55,057 nucleotides of DNA from an uncultured Alphaproteobacteria bacterium (GTDB lineage: Bacteria; Pseudomonadota; Alphaproteobacteria; Micropepsales; Micropepsaceae): assembly GCA_937865685.1 (NCBI GenBank), contig CALMGU010000030.1, positions 1 to 55,057 on the forward strand, given 5' to 3'. Under the pieces are notes generated by a model. That model did no database searches. It was not told the origin of the DNA and saw only the letters and a program-made list of their open reading frames with translations. The stretch's first letter is position 1, and every line of letters begins with the position of its first letter. Shown here piece after piece: positions 9,078-17,645 of this stretch. Both the position numbers and the translations under genes were made by a program.

Positions 9078-9995
9078 TCAGCCGGCGCGCCGCGGGGATG
9101 TGAGCCGGTGGTGCTGAGGTGCCACCGGTATGTCGTCATGCACGGACTTTTTGCGGAAATATTTCCAGAAAAGCTCGTTCTGGCTGGAAATGCCCAGCTT
9201 GCTGTAAGCGCGCTTGCGATGGGTCGCCACCGTGTGCGGTGAAATGCCAAGATTGAGACCGATGGCCGGGGTCGAATAACCCAGCACGATGGATGCACAG
9301 ACATCCGCTTCGCGCGGGCTGAGCTTCTTCGGCTCCGCCAAGAGTATCGCGCGCAGATGGTGAAAAGCATTCTGCCGGGAATCAAATCGCGCTTCCCAGT
9401 CCGGCGCCGGTCCGGTGTCGCGGTCCGGTGTCACGGCCTCCAACTCGACATGGCGCTTGAGGGCGCGCATGGCGAAATAGGACAGAGATTGAACGGCATC
9501 CAGATCATCCCGCCGGAATGCGCGATCCACTCCGCTGCGATAGAAACTGGAATAGAACAGCGTCCCTTCCAGGTTGGCCAGAAGAACCAGCTCATGGGAA
9601 AGCGCCGGTTCGTCATAGAAGCGGCTGCGATAATCCGGATCACGAACGTCCCTGGCCTTGAGCGTGTAGATCAGGGGAGACGTTTGGCCGACCTCGCGGC
9701 GTATGTTGGGATCATGAACAAAGGCGCCGGTCACATATTCGTCCGCCAGGCGGCGGGCGCAGCCATTGTCGGCCGATGTGCATTCTGTGACCAGCGCCGC
9801 CGGACGCGCTCCATCGCGGAACGCGAAGACGGTGCAATGCTCGATGGAAAGCATCTCGTTGAACAGCCGGAAATATTCCGGGCCGAAGGCGGCGGAACCA
9901 ACCTTCGACACCAGATCTCCCATCCGGCGGACGTCAAGCGAGGGCGGCGCGCCCGTCATGTTGCTGTTCTCGCGGCGATTTTGTCGCACGGTCAT
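9078..9995 (-). CDS. LuxR-family transcriptional regulator
   Basis: A 305-residue protein with a C-terminal LuxR-type helix-turn-helix: LSPREADVCASIVLGYS, then HTVATHRKRAYSKLGI. The roughly 200-residue N-terminal part has no receiver signature and may be a ligand-binding domain (YVTGAFVHDPNIRR, DEPALSHELVLLANLEGTLF). ATG 9995 follows GAGGGATGC, a good ribosome site; a TTG 21 bases upstream is less likely. It lies between the fumarylacetoacetate hydrolase and the aldehyde dehydrogenase, all on the minus strand. Which of these it controls is open. Confidence 0.83.
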   Translation of the reverse strand: MTVRQNRRENSNMTGAPPSLDVRRMGDLVSKVGSAAFGPEYFRLFNEMLSIEHCTVFAFRDGARPAALVTECTSADNGCARRLADEYVTGAFVHDPNIRREVGQTSPLIYTLKARDVRDPDYRSRFYDEPALSHELVLLANLEGTLFYSSFYRSGVDRAFRRDDLDAVQSLSYFAMRALKRHVELEAVTPDRDTGPAPDWEARFDSRQNAFHHLRAILLAEPKKLSPREADVCASIVLGYSTPAIGLNLGISPHTVATHRKRAYSKLGISSQNELFWKYFRKKSVHDDIPVAPQHHRLTSPRRAG

Positions 9996-10052
9996 GCATC
10001 CCTCGCCATCCGTCAAGGGCGCGCCATGACCTTGTACGCATCGGGCGGCGGC

Positions 10053-11555
10053 TCAGACCGTCAGCAGGATTGTTTTGCTTTGCAGATTCTGCTCGACCGC
10101 ATCGGCTCCCAGATCGCGTCCGAACCCGGACGCCTTGTAACCCCCTTCCGGCAGGCCGGGATACGGAAACCCCGGATTGTTGATCGACACTTTCCCGCAT
10201 TGCAGGGCTTCGGCCACCGAAAATGCCCGCTCGACGCTCCGCGACCACAGGCTTGCCGCCAGGCCATATTCGGTATCGTTGGCCGCCGCGATCAGGTCCG
10301 TCGTGTCGTCGAACCGGTAAACCGACAGCACCGGCCCGAAAATCTCTTCGCAGGTGACCGGATGGGTCGCATCCGCGCCCGCCACGATGGTCGGGCTGAC
10401 AAAGTATCCCTTCGATCCGGCGACTGATTGCCCCTGCAACACCGTCAAGCCGTCCGCTACAGCGCGGTCGATATAGGACCGTACCCTTTGGCGCTGCTTG
10501 TCGCTGACCAAGGGCCCCATGAAATTTCCCTGTCCCAGCCCCGCGCCCACGGTCACGGTGGGCAGGTGCGCCGCAAGCCGCGCCATGACGTCTTCATAGG
10601 CGCCGGCCTGAACATAAAGTCGCGAGCCGGCCACACAAACTTGCCCGCTGTTGAGGAAGATCGCATTCGCCGCCCCGACCACCGCTTTCTCAAGATCGGC
10701 ATCGTCGAAGATGATGGTGGGAGACTTTCCCCCCAATTCCAAAGTCACTTTCTTCAGATTACGGCCCGCGATCTCGCCGATATGCCGGCCCGTGGCGGTG
10801 GAGCCTGTGAAAGAAATTTTCGCCACGCCGGGGTGAGCCGCCAATGCTTCGCCCGCCTCCGGTCCACGGCCGCTGACGATATTGACCACGCCCGGCGGGA
10901 AACCCGCCTCAACGATCAAGTCCGCCAGGAGCATGGCGGAGAGGCTGGTATCTTCCGCCGGCTTCAGCACGATGGTGCATCCCGCCGCCAGAGCGGGCGC
11001 CAATTTCCATGCTGCCATCATGAATGGCACATTCCAGGGGATGATCGCGCCCACCACGCCCACCGGCTCGCGCCGTGTCATGCCGATGAGCTTGCCCCAG
11101 CCCGGCGGCCCGCTGACATCCATCGTCTTGCCTGTCAGTTTGCTGGGCCAGCCGGCGTAATAACGATAGGTCTGGGCCGCCCCCATCGTATCCAGATCGC
11201 GGGCGAACCAGCCCGGCATGCCATTGTCGACGGTTTCGACTTGCGCGATGGTTTCGGCTTTCGTCTCGATCAATTCCGCGAGCCGCAGCAAGAGCCGTTC
11301 GCGGCCCACCGGCCCCATCCGCCGCCACGCCGCGCCGCTCAACGCCGCGCTGGCGGCCGAGACGGCGGCATCTATCTCGGCGCTACTACCCGCACCGATC
11401 CGGCCGATCTGTTCCCCACTCGATGGATCGATGACCGGCAATATCGAGCGGGCTGCGTGCCATTCCCCATCGATGAAGAAAGCGGGCTCGCGATCCAGTG
11501 CCGCCCTGGCCTCGCGCGACAATACCGAAATATCATGGACCAAACGATCTGCCAT
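10053..11555 (-). CDS. NAD(P)-dependent aldehyde dehydrogenase
   Basis: Oxidises an aldehyde to the acid. 500 residues, full length. Visible are the nucleotide site PWNVPFMMAAWKLAPALAAG, KPAEDTS, FTGSTATG, the general base Glu273 in TLELGGKSP, the nucleophile Cys307 in NSGQVCVAGSRL, and CEEIFGPVL. It starts 21 bases after the aminotransferase stop and has a GGAG site, so the pair is almost certainly one operon: amine to aldehyde, then aldehyde to acid. That is the pattern of putrescine or other omega-amine catabolism. The true substrate is inferred. Confidence 0.93.
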   Translation of the reverse strand: MADRLVHDISVLSREARAALDREPAFFIDGEWHAARSILPVIDPSSGEQIGRIGAGSSAEIDAAVSAASAALSGAAWRRMGPVGRERLLLRLAELIETKAETIAQVETVDNGMPGWFARDLDTMGAAQTYRYYAGWPSKLTGKTMDVSGPPGWGKLIGMTRREPVGVVGAIIPWNVPFMMAAWKLAPALAAGCTIVLKPAEDTSLSAMLLADLIVEAGFPPGVVNIVSGRGPEAGEALAAHPGVAKISFTGSTATGRHIGEIAGRNLKKVTLELGGKSPTIIFDDADLEKAVVGAANAIFLNSGQVCVAGSRLYVQAGAYEDVMARLAAHLPTVTVGAGLGQGNFMGPLVSDKQRQRVRSYIDRAVADGLTVLQGQSVAGSKGYFVSPTIVAGADATHPVTCEEIFGPVLSVYRFDDTTDLIAAANDTEYGLAASLWSRSVERAFSVAEALQCGKVSINNPGFPYPGLPEGGYKASGFGRDLGADAVEQNLQSKTILLTV

Positions 11556-11576
11556 CGCTATCTCCGTCGCGCTGCG

Positions 11577-12953
11577 TCAATACGGCTTGCGAGTCAGCGC
11601 CCGGTCCAGAACACCGACAACCTGATCAACATGATCGCGGGTAAAGATGAGCGGCGGCGAGATGATGAATTTGTTCACGATGGTGCGCATCATCACGCCA
11701 TTCTCGACGCAGATGTCCGAAATCGCACCCGGATAGGTGTCAGCAGGCAAGAACGGTTCCTTGGTGCCGCGATCCTTGACCAGTTCGACCGCTATCATCA
11801 GGCCTTTGCCGCGCACATCGCCGATGACGCGGTGCTTGTCCTTCAGCGCCAGCAATTTCTCCAGGAAATAGGCACCCACCTCGCGGGCATTGGCGGTGAG
11901 ATTCTCGCGCTCCACGATATCGATCGCCGCCAGGCCCGCGGCGCAGCTTACCGGATGGCCGCTGTACGTGTAGCCATGCATCATGACGGCGCGGGGCCCG
12001 TCCGCCTCCCAGGCATCCGCGACGCGGCGACTGATCAACGTCGCGCCCAAAGGCAGATAGCCGGAGGTCACGCCCTTGGCCAGGCACATGATGTCGGGCT
12101 TCACGCCCCATCCGCGGCTGCCGAACAAAGCACCGGAACGACCCAGCCCGGTGATGACTTCGTCCGCGATCAATAGAATCCCGTGGCGGTCGCAGACATG
12201 GCGCAGACGCGGATACCAGCTTTCCGGCGGCACATTGACGCCGCCCGCTCCCTGAATTGGCTCGGCAATGATGCCGGCGATGGTGTCGGGACTCTGGAAC
12301 GCGATCTCGCGCTCCAGCAGCTTGATACAAGCCTCCACCAGCGCCTCCGGCTCCAGCCCGTCGATGGGCGGCCGGTAAAGGTTCGGCCATTCGCAATTGA
12401 TGAAGCCTGGAACCAGCGGCTCATAGCTGCGCCGCCAGGCATCACCACCGCACGCCGAAGTGCCGCCAAAATGCAGGCCATGATAACCGCCGCGGAAGGA
12501 GATGAACTTGATCCGCTCCGCTTCTCCCACAAGTTTCCAATATTGCCGCGCGATTTTGAACGCCGTCTCCGTCGCGTCCGAACCGCCGGAGCCGAACAAC
12601 ACACGGCTCATATCCTCGGCGCCCGTGATCTCGCACAATTTCGCGGCCAGACGCACGGCCGGCGCGTTCGATCCACCCGGAAACAGATTATAATAAGGCA
12701 ATTCCGCCATCTGCCGGGTCACAGCATCGACGATCTCCTGGCGGCCATAACCGGCATTCACGCACCACAATCCGCCCTGGCAGTCGATCATCCGCCGTCC
12801 ATCGAGATCGGTGATATGAACGCCGTCGCCCCCCACAATAATCGGCGGCGGGTTCGCCACCGTATCTTTGGGGTGCGCCATCGGATGAAAGGCATGGCGG
12901 CCAATCTCATTCTTCAGCCAATTGCCGTCGGCGATGGCATCGGGCTTGTTCAT
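11577..12953 (-). CDS. Class III (omega) aminotransferase, PLP-dependent
   Basis: A 458-residue fold-type I aminotransferase of the aspartate-aminotransferase-family/SpuC-like group that moves a terminal amino group to pyruvate or 2-oxoglutarate. PLP features: GSGGSDATETAFKIAR, FRGGYHG, IADEVITGLGRSG (Asp264 binds the pyridine N) and the PLP Lys293 in CLAKGVTSGYLPLGA. It is the first gene of an operon with the aldehyde dehydrogenase. A LysR gene sits 126 bases upstream on the same strand. Polyamine and beta-alanine/taurine-like amines are all possible substrates. Confidence 0.92.
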   Translation of the reverse strand: MNKPDAIADGNWLKNEIGRHAFHPMAHPKDTVANPPPIIVGGDGVHITDLDGRRMIDCQGGLWCVNAGYGRQEIVDAVTRQMAELPYYNLFPGGSNAPAVRLAAKLCEITGAEDMSRVLFGSGGSDATETAFKIARQYWKLVGEAERIKFISFRGGYHGLHFGGTSACGGDAWRRSYEPLVPGFINCEWPNLYRPPIDGLEPEALVEACIKLLEREIAFQSPDTIAGIIAEPIQGAGGVNVPPESWYPRLRHVCDRHGILLIADEVITGLGRSGALFGSRGWGVKPDIMCLAKGVTSGYLPLGATLISRRVADAWEADGPRAVMMHGYTYSGHPVSCAAGLAAIDIVERENLTANAREVGAYFLEKLLALKDKHRVIGDVRGKGLMIAVELVKDRGTKEPFLPADTYPGAISDICVENGVMMRTIVNKFIISPPLIFTRDHVDQVVGVLDRALTRKPY

Positions 12954-13079
12954 GACCGCTCCTTGAAAGGCTGCGAATTGGCGCGGGAAGAAAATACCGC
13001 GCCAATATCAGCGTGGCCCTACCCTTTGACGGCGACAGGATCGTGCCAAAGGCAAATCAGGCGGTTGGTATCCGGCTCG

Positions 13080-13997
13080 TTACGCTTGATCGGCGGCTTC
13101 GACGATTTTCTGGCGCAGCCATACGGCGCCGAAATCGGCATGGGTTCGTTCGTGCCAGACCATCCGGTATTGCACTTGCGCGATCTCGATCGGCGGCTGA
13201 AAAGTGATCAGGCCATGCTGATCGGCCAGGCGGAGCATGGCACGGCGCGGAATGGTAAGAATGCCGTCCGTCGAAGCGGCGACGATGGCGGCCACCGCGA
13301 AATAAGGCAGTTGCGCCGAAATCTTGCGGCTGCGGCCCAGATGCACCAGTGCTTCGTCCGAGCCGGTGCGGTCGTCGAAGATGCTGACCCGGACATGTGA
13401 ATGGCCGAGATAGGTTTCCAGCGGCATCCGCCCTTGCACGATATGCTTCGCGGCCGGATGGCTCGGCCGGACCGCACTCAGATAATCGTCCGTGAAAAGA
13501 TAGCTGAAACGCAGATTGGGCGGGATGGGCAGGTCTCCGATCAGGACCACATCCAGGTCGCCCGACACCAGCGCCGCGAAAACATCGCGGCTCAGCGTAT
13601 CGACTTCGATGGTGGATTTCGGCGCCGTGGCCGCCACGGCCTTCAACAAGTTCGGCAGCAATGCCAATGCGCCATAATCGGTGGTGGCGATCCGGAAAAC
13701 CCGCTCGGTATCGGGCGGCGAAAAACTCGGTGCTTCGAAAAAAACTTCCAGATTGCGCAGAAGCTCGGCCAAGGGACCGGACAGCATCAATGCGCGATCG
13801 GTCGCGATCATCGCATGCGCGCCTTTGAGGAGCAGCTTGTCGTCGAACAACAAACGCAAGCGCGCCAGCGCCCGGCTCACCGCCGGTTGGCTCATATGCA
13901 GACGCTGCGCGGTGAGCACTGTGCTGCGGGTTTCCAGCAGACTGTGCAGCACCAGCAGCAAATTCAAATCGACGCTGCGCAAATCCGGGAAACGCAT
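13080..13997 (-). CDS. LysR-family transcriptional regulator
   Basis: A 305-residue LysR regulator. The N-terminal winged helix-turn-helix (SVDLNLLLVLHSLLETRS, TAQRLHMSQPAVSRALARLR) is clear. The inducer-binding domain follows from about residue 90 (VFRIATTDYGALALLPNLL). It is transcribed away from the ABC importer operon at 14126 and towards the aminotransferase, a classic LysR layout in which one intergenic region controls both sides. Confidence 0.92.
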   Translation of the reverse strand: MRFPDLRSVDLNLLLVLHSLLETRSTVLTAQRLHMSQPAVSRALARLRLLFDDKLLLKGAHAMIATDRALMLSGPLAELLRNLEVFFEAPSFSPPDTERVFRIATTDYGALALLPNLLKAVAATAPKSTIEVDTLSRDVFAALVSGDLDVVLIGDLPIPPNLRFSYLFTDDYLSAVRPSHPAAKHIVQGRMPLETYLGHSHVRVSIFDDRTGSDEALVHLGRSRKISAQLPYFAVAAIVAASTDGILTIPRRAMLRLADQHGLITFQPPIEIAQVQYRMVWHERTHADFGAVWLRQKIVEAADQA

Positions 13998-14040
13998 AAC
14001 GACAATTCGATCAATTCATTGGACGCATCACACCTTGCAG

Positions 14041-14072
14041 ACCATTGTTTCGAAATTCAAGCCACCAATGGT
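14041..14072. promoter_or_regulatory. Inverted repeat between lysR and the importer operon
   Basis: ACCATTG (14041-14047) and CAATGGT (14066-14072) form a perfect 7-bp inverted repeat with an 18-base spacer. The spacer contains the palindrome TTTCGAAA (14048-14055). It lies in the 128-base divergent gap between LysR and the substrate-binding protein, where LysR-type sites are expected. Function is inferred from position only. Confidence 0.35.
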
Positions 14073-14125
14073 GATCGGCCCGTCCCCAGCCACGATGGAC
14101 AGGACTGGCGGGGAATGAGGAGGGC

Positions 14126-15223
14126 ATGGCGTCTCGCGATCCGAATGTCAGCCGGCGCACCTTGGTCAAGGCCACGGCCGGCGTTGCGGCCGTTGCAGCG
14201 GCGGGTGTTGCTGCAACCGCGATATGGAAGAAGAGCGGCACGGCGGAAAAGCAGATCACCGTCGCTGATGCCGGCGGCGCGATCGTGGAAGCCCTTCGTG
14301 TCGCCTTCTATGAGCCTTTCGAAAAAGCCACGGGCATCAAAGTCGTTCATGTCGCGCACGACTCCGATCCCACCGCGCAGCTGAAAGTCCTGGTCGAGAC
14401 CAACAACCCCGTCTGGGATGTCTGCATGGCCATGCCCAGCAATATCGTGGCGTTCCCCAAGCCGGAGGCTTATTTCGAGGACCTTCAGCTCACGGCCAAG
14501 GACACGGCCGACTTGATACCGACCGCCGTGGCGCCGCCTTTCTGGGTCGGCGTGTCGGTCTTTGCCAGTGTCCTGGCCTATCGCACCGACAAATTCGGCG
14601 GCAACGGTCCCCAGAACTGGCCCGATTTCTGGAATGTGGAGAAATTCCCCGGCAGGCGTGGCTTGTTCCGGGATATCGACAGCGTGCTCGAACAGGCGCT
14701 GATGGCCGATGGCGTGCCGCCGGATCAGCTCTATCCCCTGACGGACGAAAAGGTCGAGCGCGGCTTCCGCGCGCTGGAACGGATCAAACCTCACATCAAC
14801 GTATGGTGGTCCACCGGCGCGCAACTCACCCAGATCCTGCAGAGCGGCGAAGTCGATATGGCGGGCACCTGGGCCAGCCAGGCCTATGCCGCCATCGCCG
14901 GCGGAGCGCCCTGCAAGCTCTCCTGGAATCAGGGCACCTACAGCATGGATGGATGGTGCATTGTGAAAGGCACCGAGAAACTCGACCTTGCCCGCCAGTT
15001 CATCCGCTTCACGCTCGATCCCAAGCAGCAAGCAATCTATTCGTCCCACGTTCTCAACGGGCCTACCAACAAGAAGGCGTTCGATTCTCTCTCCGCCCAG
15101 CGCGCGGCAATGCTCCCCTCCTCGCCCGAAAACCTCAAAGGCCTGGTGCTCGAGGACTATCGCTATTGGGGCGCGAACAAGTCCCGGCTTTCCGAACGCT
15201 ATCTCGCCTGGATTTTGAAATGA
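14126..15223 (+). CDS. PotD/PotF-like ABC transporter substrate-binding protein (Tat-exported)
   Basis: A 365-residue periplasmic binding protein of the spermidine/putrescine class (SBP_bac_8 type). The N-terminus SRRTLVKATAGVAAVAAAG is a twin-arginine-type signal, suggesting export in folded form. VADAGGAIVEALRVAFYEPF, ATGIKVVHV and WDVCMAMPSN are typical of PotD-like proteins. A strong GAGGAGGGC site precedes ATG 14126. It is followed by a flavin monooxygenase, the ATPase and a fused permease on the same strand. PotD-like proteins also bind non-polyamine ligands, and the enclosed monooxygenase argues for such a ligand here. Confidence 0.85.
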   Translation: MASRDPNVSRRTLVKATAGVAAVAAAGVAATAIWKKSGTAEKQITVADAGGAIVEALRVAFYEPFEKATGIKVVHVAHDSDPTAQLKVLVETNNPVWDVCMAMPSNIVAFPKPEAYFEDLQLTAKDTADLIPTAVAPPFWVGVSVFASVLAYRTDKFGGNGPQNWPDFWNVEKFPGRRGLFRDIDSVLEQALMADGVPPDQLYPLTDEKVERGFRALERIKPHINVWWSTGAQLTQILQSGEVDMAGTWASQAYAAIAGGAPCKLSWNQGTYSMDGWCIVKGTEKLDLARQFIRFTLDPKQQAIYSSHVLNGPTNKKAFDSLSAQRAAMLPSSPENLKGLVLEDYRYWGANKSRLSERYLAWILK

Positions 15224-15284
15224 ATTTGTCCCGCCGGCGGCTCTCGTCCGGCACTTCCTCTAACGCCGATTGATGGTGGAGCAG

Positions 15285-16475
15285 AAAATGGATCTCGTGC
15301 ACATGGCCGACAAACCGCTGGAAGGCAAGGCGATGACGATAAACGACATCATCGCCGCCGCGACGGCACTCACGCCCAAGCTGAGAGCGGCGATCGATGT
15401 CTGCAACGAGCTGGGCTGCCTGCCCAAGGACATCATGGAGGAATTGCGGGCAGCCGGTGTCTTCCGCATGGCCTTCCCCGCCCAGCTGGGCGGCCTGCAG
15501 GCGAAGCTCGCCGATCAAACCCGCGTGATTGAGATTTTGGCGGCAGCCAATCCGTCAGTGGGATGGACGGTCATGATCCTGGCCGACAGTGGCTATTTCG
15601 CGGGCATGTTCGATCCCAAAACGGCCCGCGAAATCTGGCCGCGCTTCGATATGGCGACATCGGCGGTCTCGCGGCCGCCGGCCAAGGCGGAAGTGGTGGA
15701 AGGCGGCTATCGCCTTTCCGGCCGGATCGGCTTTGCCAGCGGCGTTCGCAATGCCGACCGGATCTCGGTTCATTGCGAGAAATATGTCGACGGCAAACCA
15801 ATCTTGGGCGCCGACGGCCGCCCGGAAGAATTTCTTGCTTTCCCCCCTCTCGAGGCTTTCACGATCCATGACGCGTGGGACACGGTCGGCATGCGCGGCA
15901 CCGGCAGCACGCAGATCTCCGTCGACAATGTGTTCGTGCCCGAATCCCATGTCATCGCCAGCTCGATCGAAAAGCCGGTTCTCACCAACCCGCCCTTGTC
16001 GCGCTATGTCAATCTGATGTTCGTCAACCAGCTGGGCGTAATTCTGGGTACCACCAAAACCTTGCTGGAAATGATCGAGGCACGCATCGCCACCAAGATG
16101 ACGCCGGATCGCACACCCCTGAACAAGGAGTACCGCTTCCGGGTCGGTATCCCCCATGCCTGGGGCCTCTATCAGGCGGCGAGCGCCTACGTCTATGACG
16201 TGGCCGGAAAATGCGACGCCTTGCTCTTCGCCGACAAGCCGTTGCCGCCCGAATTGCTCGCCAGGACCAGCACCATGTCGGTGATCGCGCCTGAGCTCTG
16301 CCGCAAGGCCGTGGACAATGCCCTGGACCTTCTGGGCAGCGACCACATTTTCCGTTCGACCGGGATCGATAAATTGTACGCGGATTTACGTGTGGCTTCG
16401 ACCCATATCATCCATCGTATGGAGGCGCTGCAAAGAGCGGCGACCTGGCGCGAGCAAGCGTCCGCGGCAGCTTGA
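15285..16475 (+). CDS. Acyl-CoA-dehydrogenase-fold flavin-dependent monooxygenase
   Basis: A 396-residue protein of the acyl-CoA dehydrogenase superfamily, in the branch of two-component flavin monooxygenases (IacA-, HsaA- and DszC-like). The N-terminal helical part has CNELGCLPKDIMEELRAAGV and FPAQLGGL, then NPSVGWTVMILADSGYF, the beta domain with ISGRIGFASGV-like VEGGYRLSGRIGFASG, DTVGMRGTGSTQISVDNVFV, and the C-terminal helices with LDLLGSDHIFRST. Such enzymes hydroxylate or epoxidise aromatic rings with reduced FAD/FMN supplied by a separate reductase. A fitting reductase lies at 19465-20007. ATG 15285 follows GGTGGAG by 6 bases; ATG 15270 is 5 codons upstream. Being inside the ABC importer operon, it probably acts on the imported compound. 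Confidence 0.82.
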   Translation, partial: KMDLVHMADKPLEGKAMTINDIIAAATALTPKLRAAIDVCNELGCLPKDIMEELRAAGVFRMAFPAQLGGLQAKLADQTRVIEILAAANPSVGWTVMILADSGYFAGMFDPKTAREIWPRFDMATSAVSRPPAKAEVVEGGYRLSGRIGFASGVRNADRISVHCEKYVDGKPILGADGRPEEFLAFPPLEAFTIHDAWDTVGMRGTGSTQISVDNVFVPESHVIASSIEKPVLTNPPLSRYVNLMFVNQLGVILGTTKTLLEMIEARIATKMTPDRTPLNKEYRFRVGIPHAWGLYQAASAYVYDVAGKCDALLFADKPLPPELLARTSTMSVIAPELCRKAVDNALDLLGSDHIFRSTGIDKLYADLRVASTHIIHRMEALQRAATWREQASAAA

Positions 16476-16583
16476 ACCGGTCACCGGAAAGAATGCTATG
16501 GTCGCTTCGGGGTAAGGCCGGCGCATTCATCCGCCCAGGCGGGCATCCCATCTGAACACGCATATCTGAAGAGACGATCGGCC

Positions 16584-17645
16584 ATGCACCGCGCTCATTT
16601 GACTCGCGAGAAACTGGCGGCGCGCGGCATCGGCAAGACGTTTGGCGATGCTGTTGCGCTCGATGACATCGACTTGACGGTTAGAACCGGCGAATTCCTG
16701 ACTCTGTTGGGACCATCCGGGTCCGGCAAGACGACTTTGCTGCAGATCATCGCCGGCCTGGCGCAGCCAACGACCGGCCGGCTTCTCATAGACGGACGCG
16801 ACTGCACCTTTGTTCCGGCGCATTTGCGCGACATCGGCGTCATCTTCCAGAGCTACGCGCTGTTTCCGCATATGAGCGTGGGGGAGAACATCGCCTTCCC
16901 TCTGGAGATGCGCGGGCTGACTGTCGCCACGATCAAGGCCAAAGTCGATGCCGCGCTCGATCTTGTGGGCCTTAGCGGGCTGGCACACCGCTTGCCGGCC
17001 GAACTTTCGGGCGGCCAGCAGCAGCGCGTCGCCCTGGCACGGTGCATCGTGTACGAACCCGCCCTGATCCTGATGGACGAACCGCTGGCCGCGCTCGACC
17101 GCAAGCTGCGCGAAGCCATGCAGATCGAGATCAAACGCCTGCATCGCGATACCGGCGCCACGATCATTTTCGTGACCCATGATCAGGAAGAGGCGTTGGC
17201 GCTTTCGGATCGCGTCTGCCTGATGAACAATGCCCGGATCGCGCAAATCGGAACGCCGCAGGACGTTTACGAACGGCCCGCAACCGCCTTCGCCGCTGAT
17301 TTCATCGGCATTTCCAATTTGCTGCGCGGCACGGTCGCGCCGGATGGACGTTTCGTCACGCCTGAGGGAATCCTGGCCGTGCCCCCGTCAGGCTTCGGTC
17401 CTGGCGACAAGGCGAGTTTGATGATCCGTCCCGAGCACATCGCGATCGGCGGAGAGGCCGATGCCGCTCTGACCGGCCAGGTGGCTGAAATTGTTTATAC
17501 CGGGGTCGAAACGCGGGTACTGGTCAAACTCGATGCCGGTACCTTGCTCACGGTCCGTCAAATTCGCGACAGGCACCCGCGGCAGATGGGAGAGCGCGTG
17601 GGTTTGCACTGGTATCCCGAGCAAACCCAACTTCTCCCGGATTGA
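16584..17645 (+). CDS. PotA-like ABC transporter ATP-binding protein
   Basis: A 353-residue ATPase of a binding-protein-dependent importer. Walker A GPSGSGKT (43-50), Q-loop IFQSYALFPHMSVGENIAFP, signature LSGGQQQR (141-148), Walker B LILMDEP (161-167), D-loop and switch His199 in FVTHDQEEA. A TOBE-type domain follows (RPEHIAIGG, GQVAEIVYTGVETRVLVKL), as in PotA. Its stop TGA (17643-17645) overlaps the permease ATG by one base, so translation is coupled. Confidence 0.93.
   Translation: MHRAHLTREKLAARGIGKTFGDAVALDDIDLTVRTGEFLTLLGPSGSGKTTLLQIIAGLAQPTTGRLLIDGRDCTFVPAHLRDIGVIFQSYALFPHMSVGENIAFPLEMRGLTVATIKAKVDAALDLVGLSGLAHRLPAELSGGQQQRVALARCIVYEPALILMDEPLAALDRKLREAMQIEIKRLHRDTGATIIFVTHDQEEALALSDRVCLMNNARIAQIGTPQDVYERPATAFAADFIGISNLLRGTVAPDGRFVTPEGILAVPPSGFGPGDKASLMIRPEHIAIGGEADAALTGQVAEIVYTGVETRVLVKLDAGTLLTVRQIRDRHPRQMGERVGLHWYPEQTQLLPD

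Noticed and set aside
10428..12176. A 582-codon plus-strand frame across the aldehyde dehydrogenase and aminotransferase
   Set aside because: It spans two well-supported minus-strand genes and their ribosome sites. The product is His/Arg-rich without domains.
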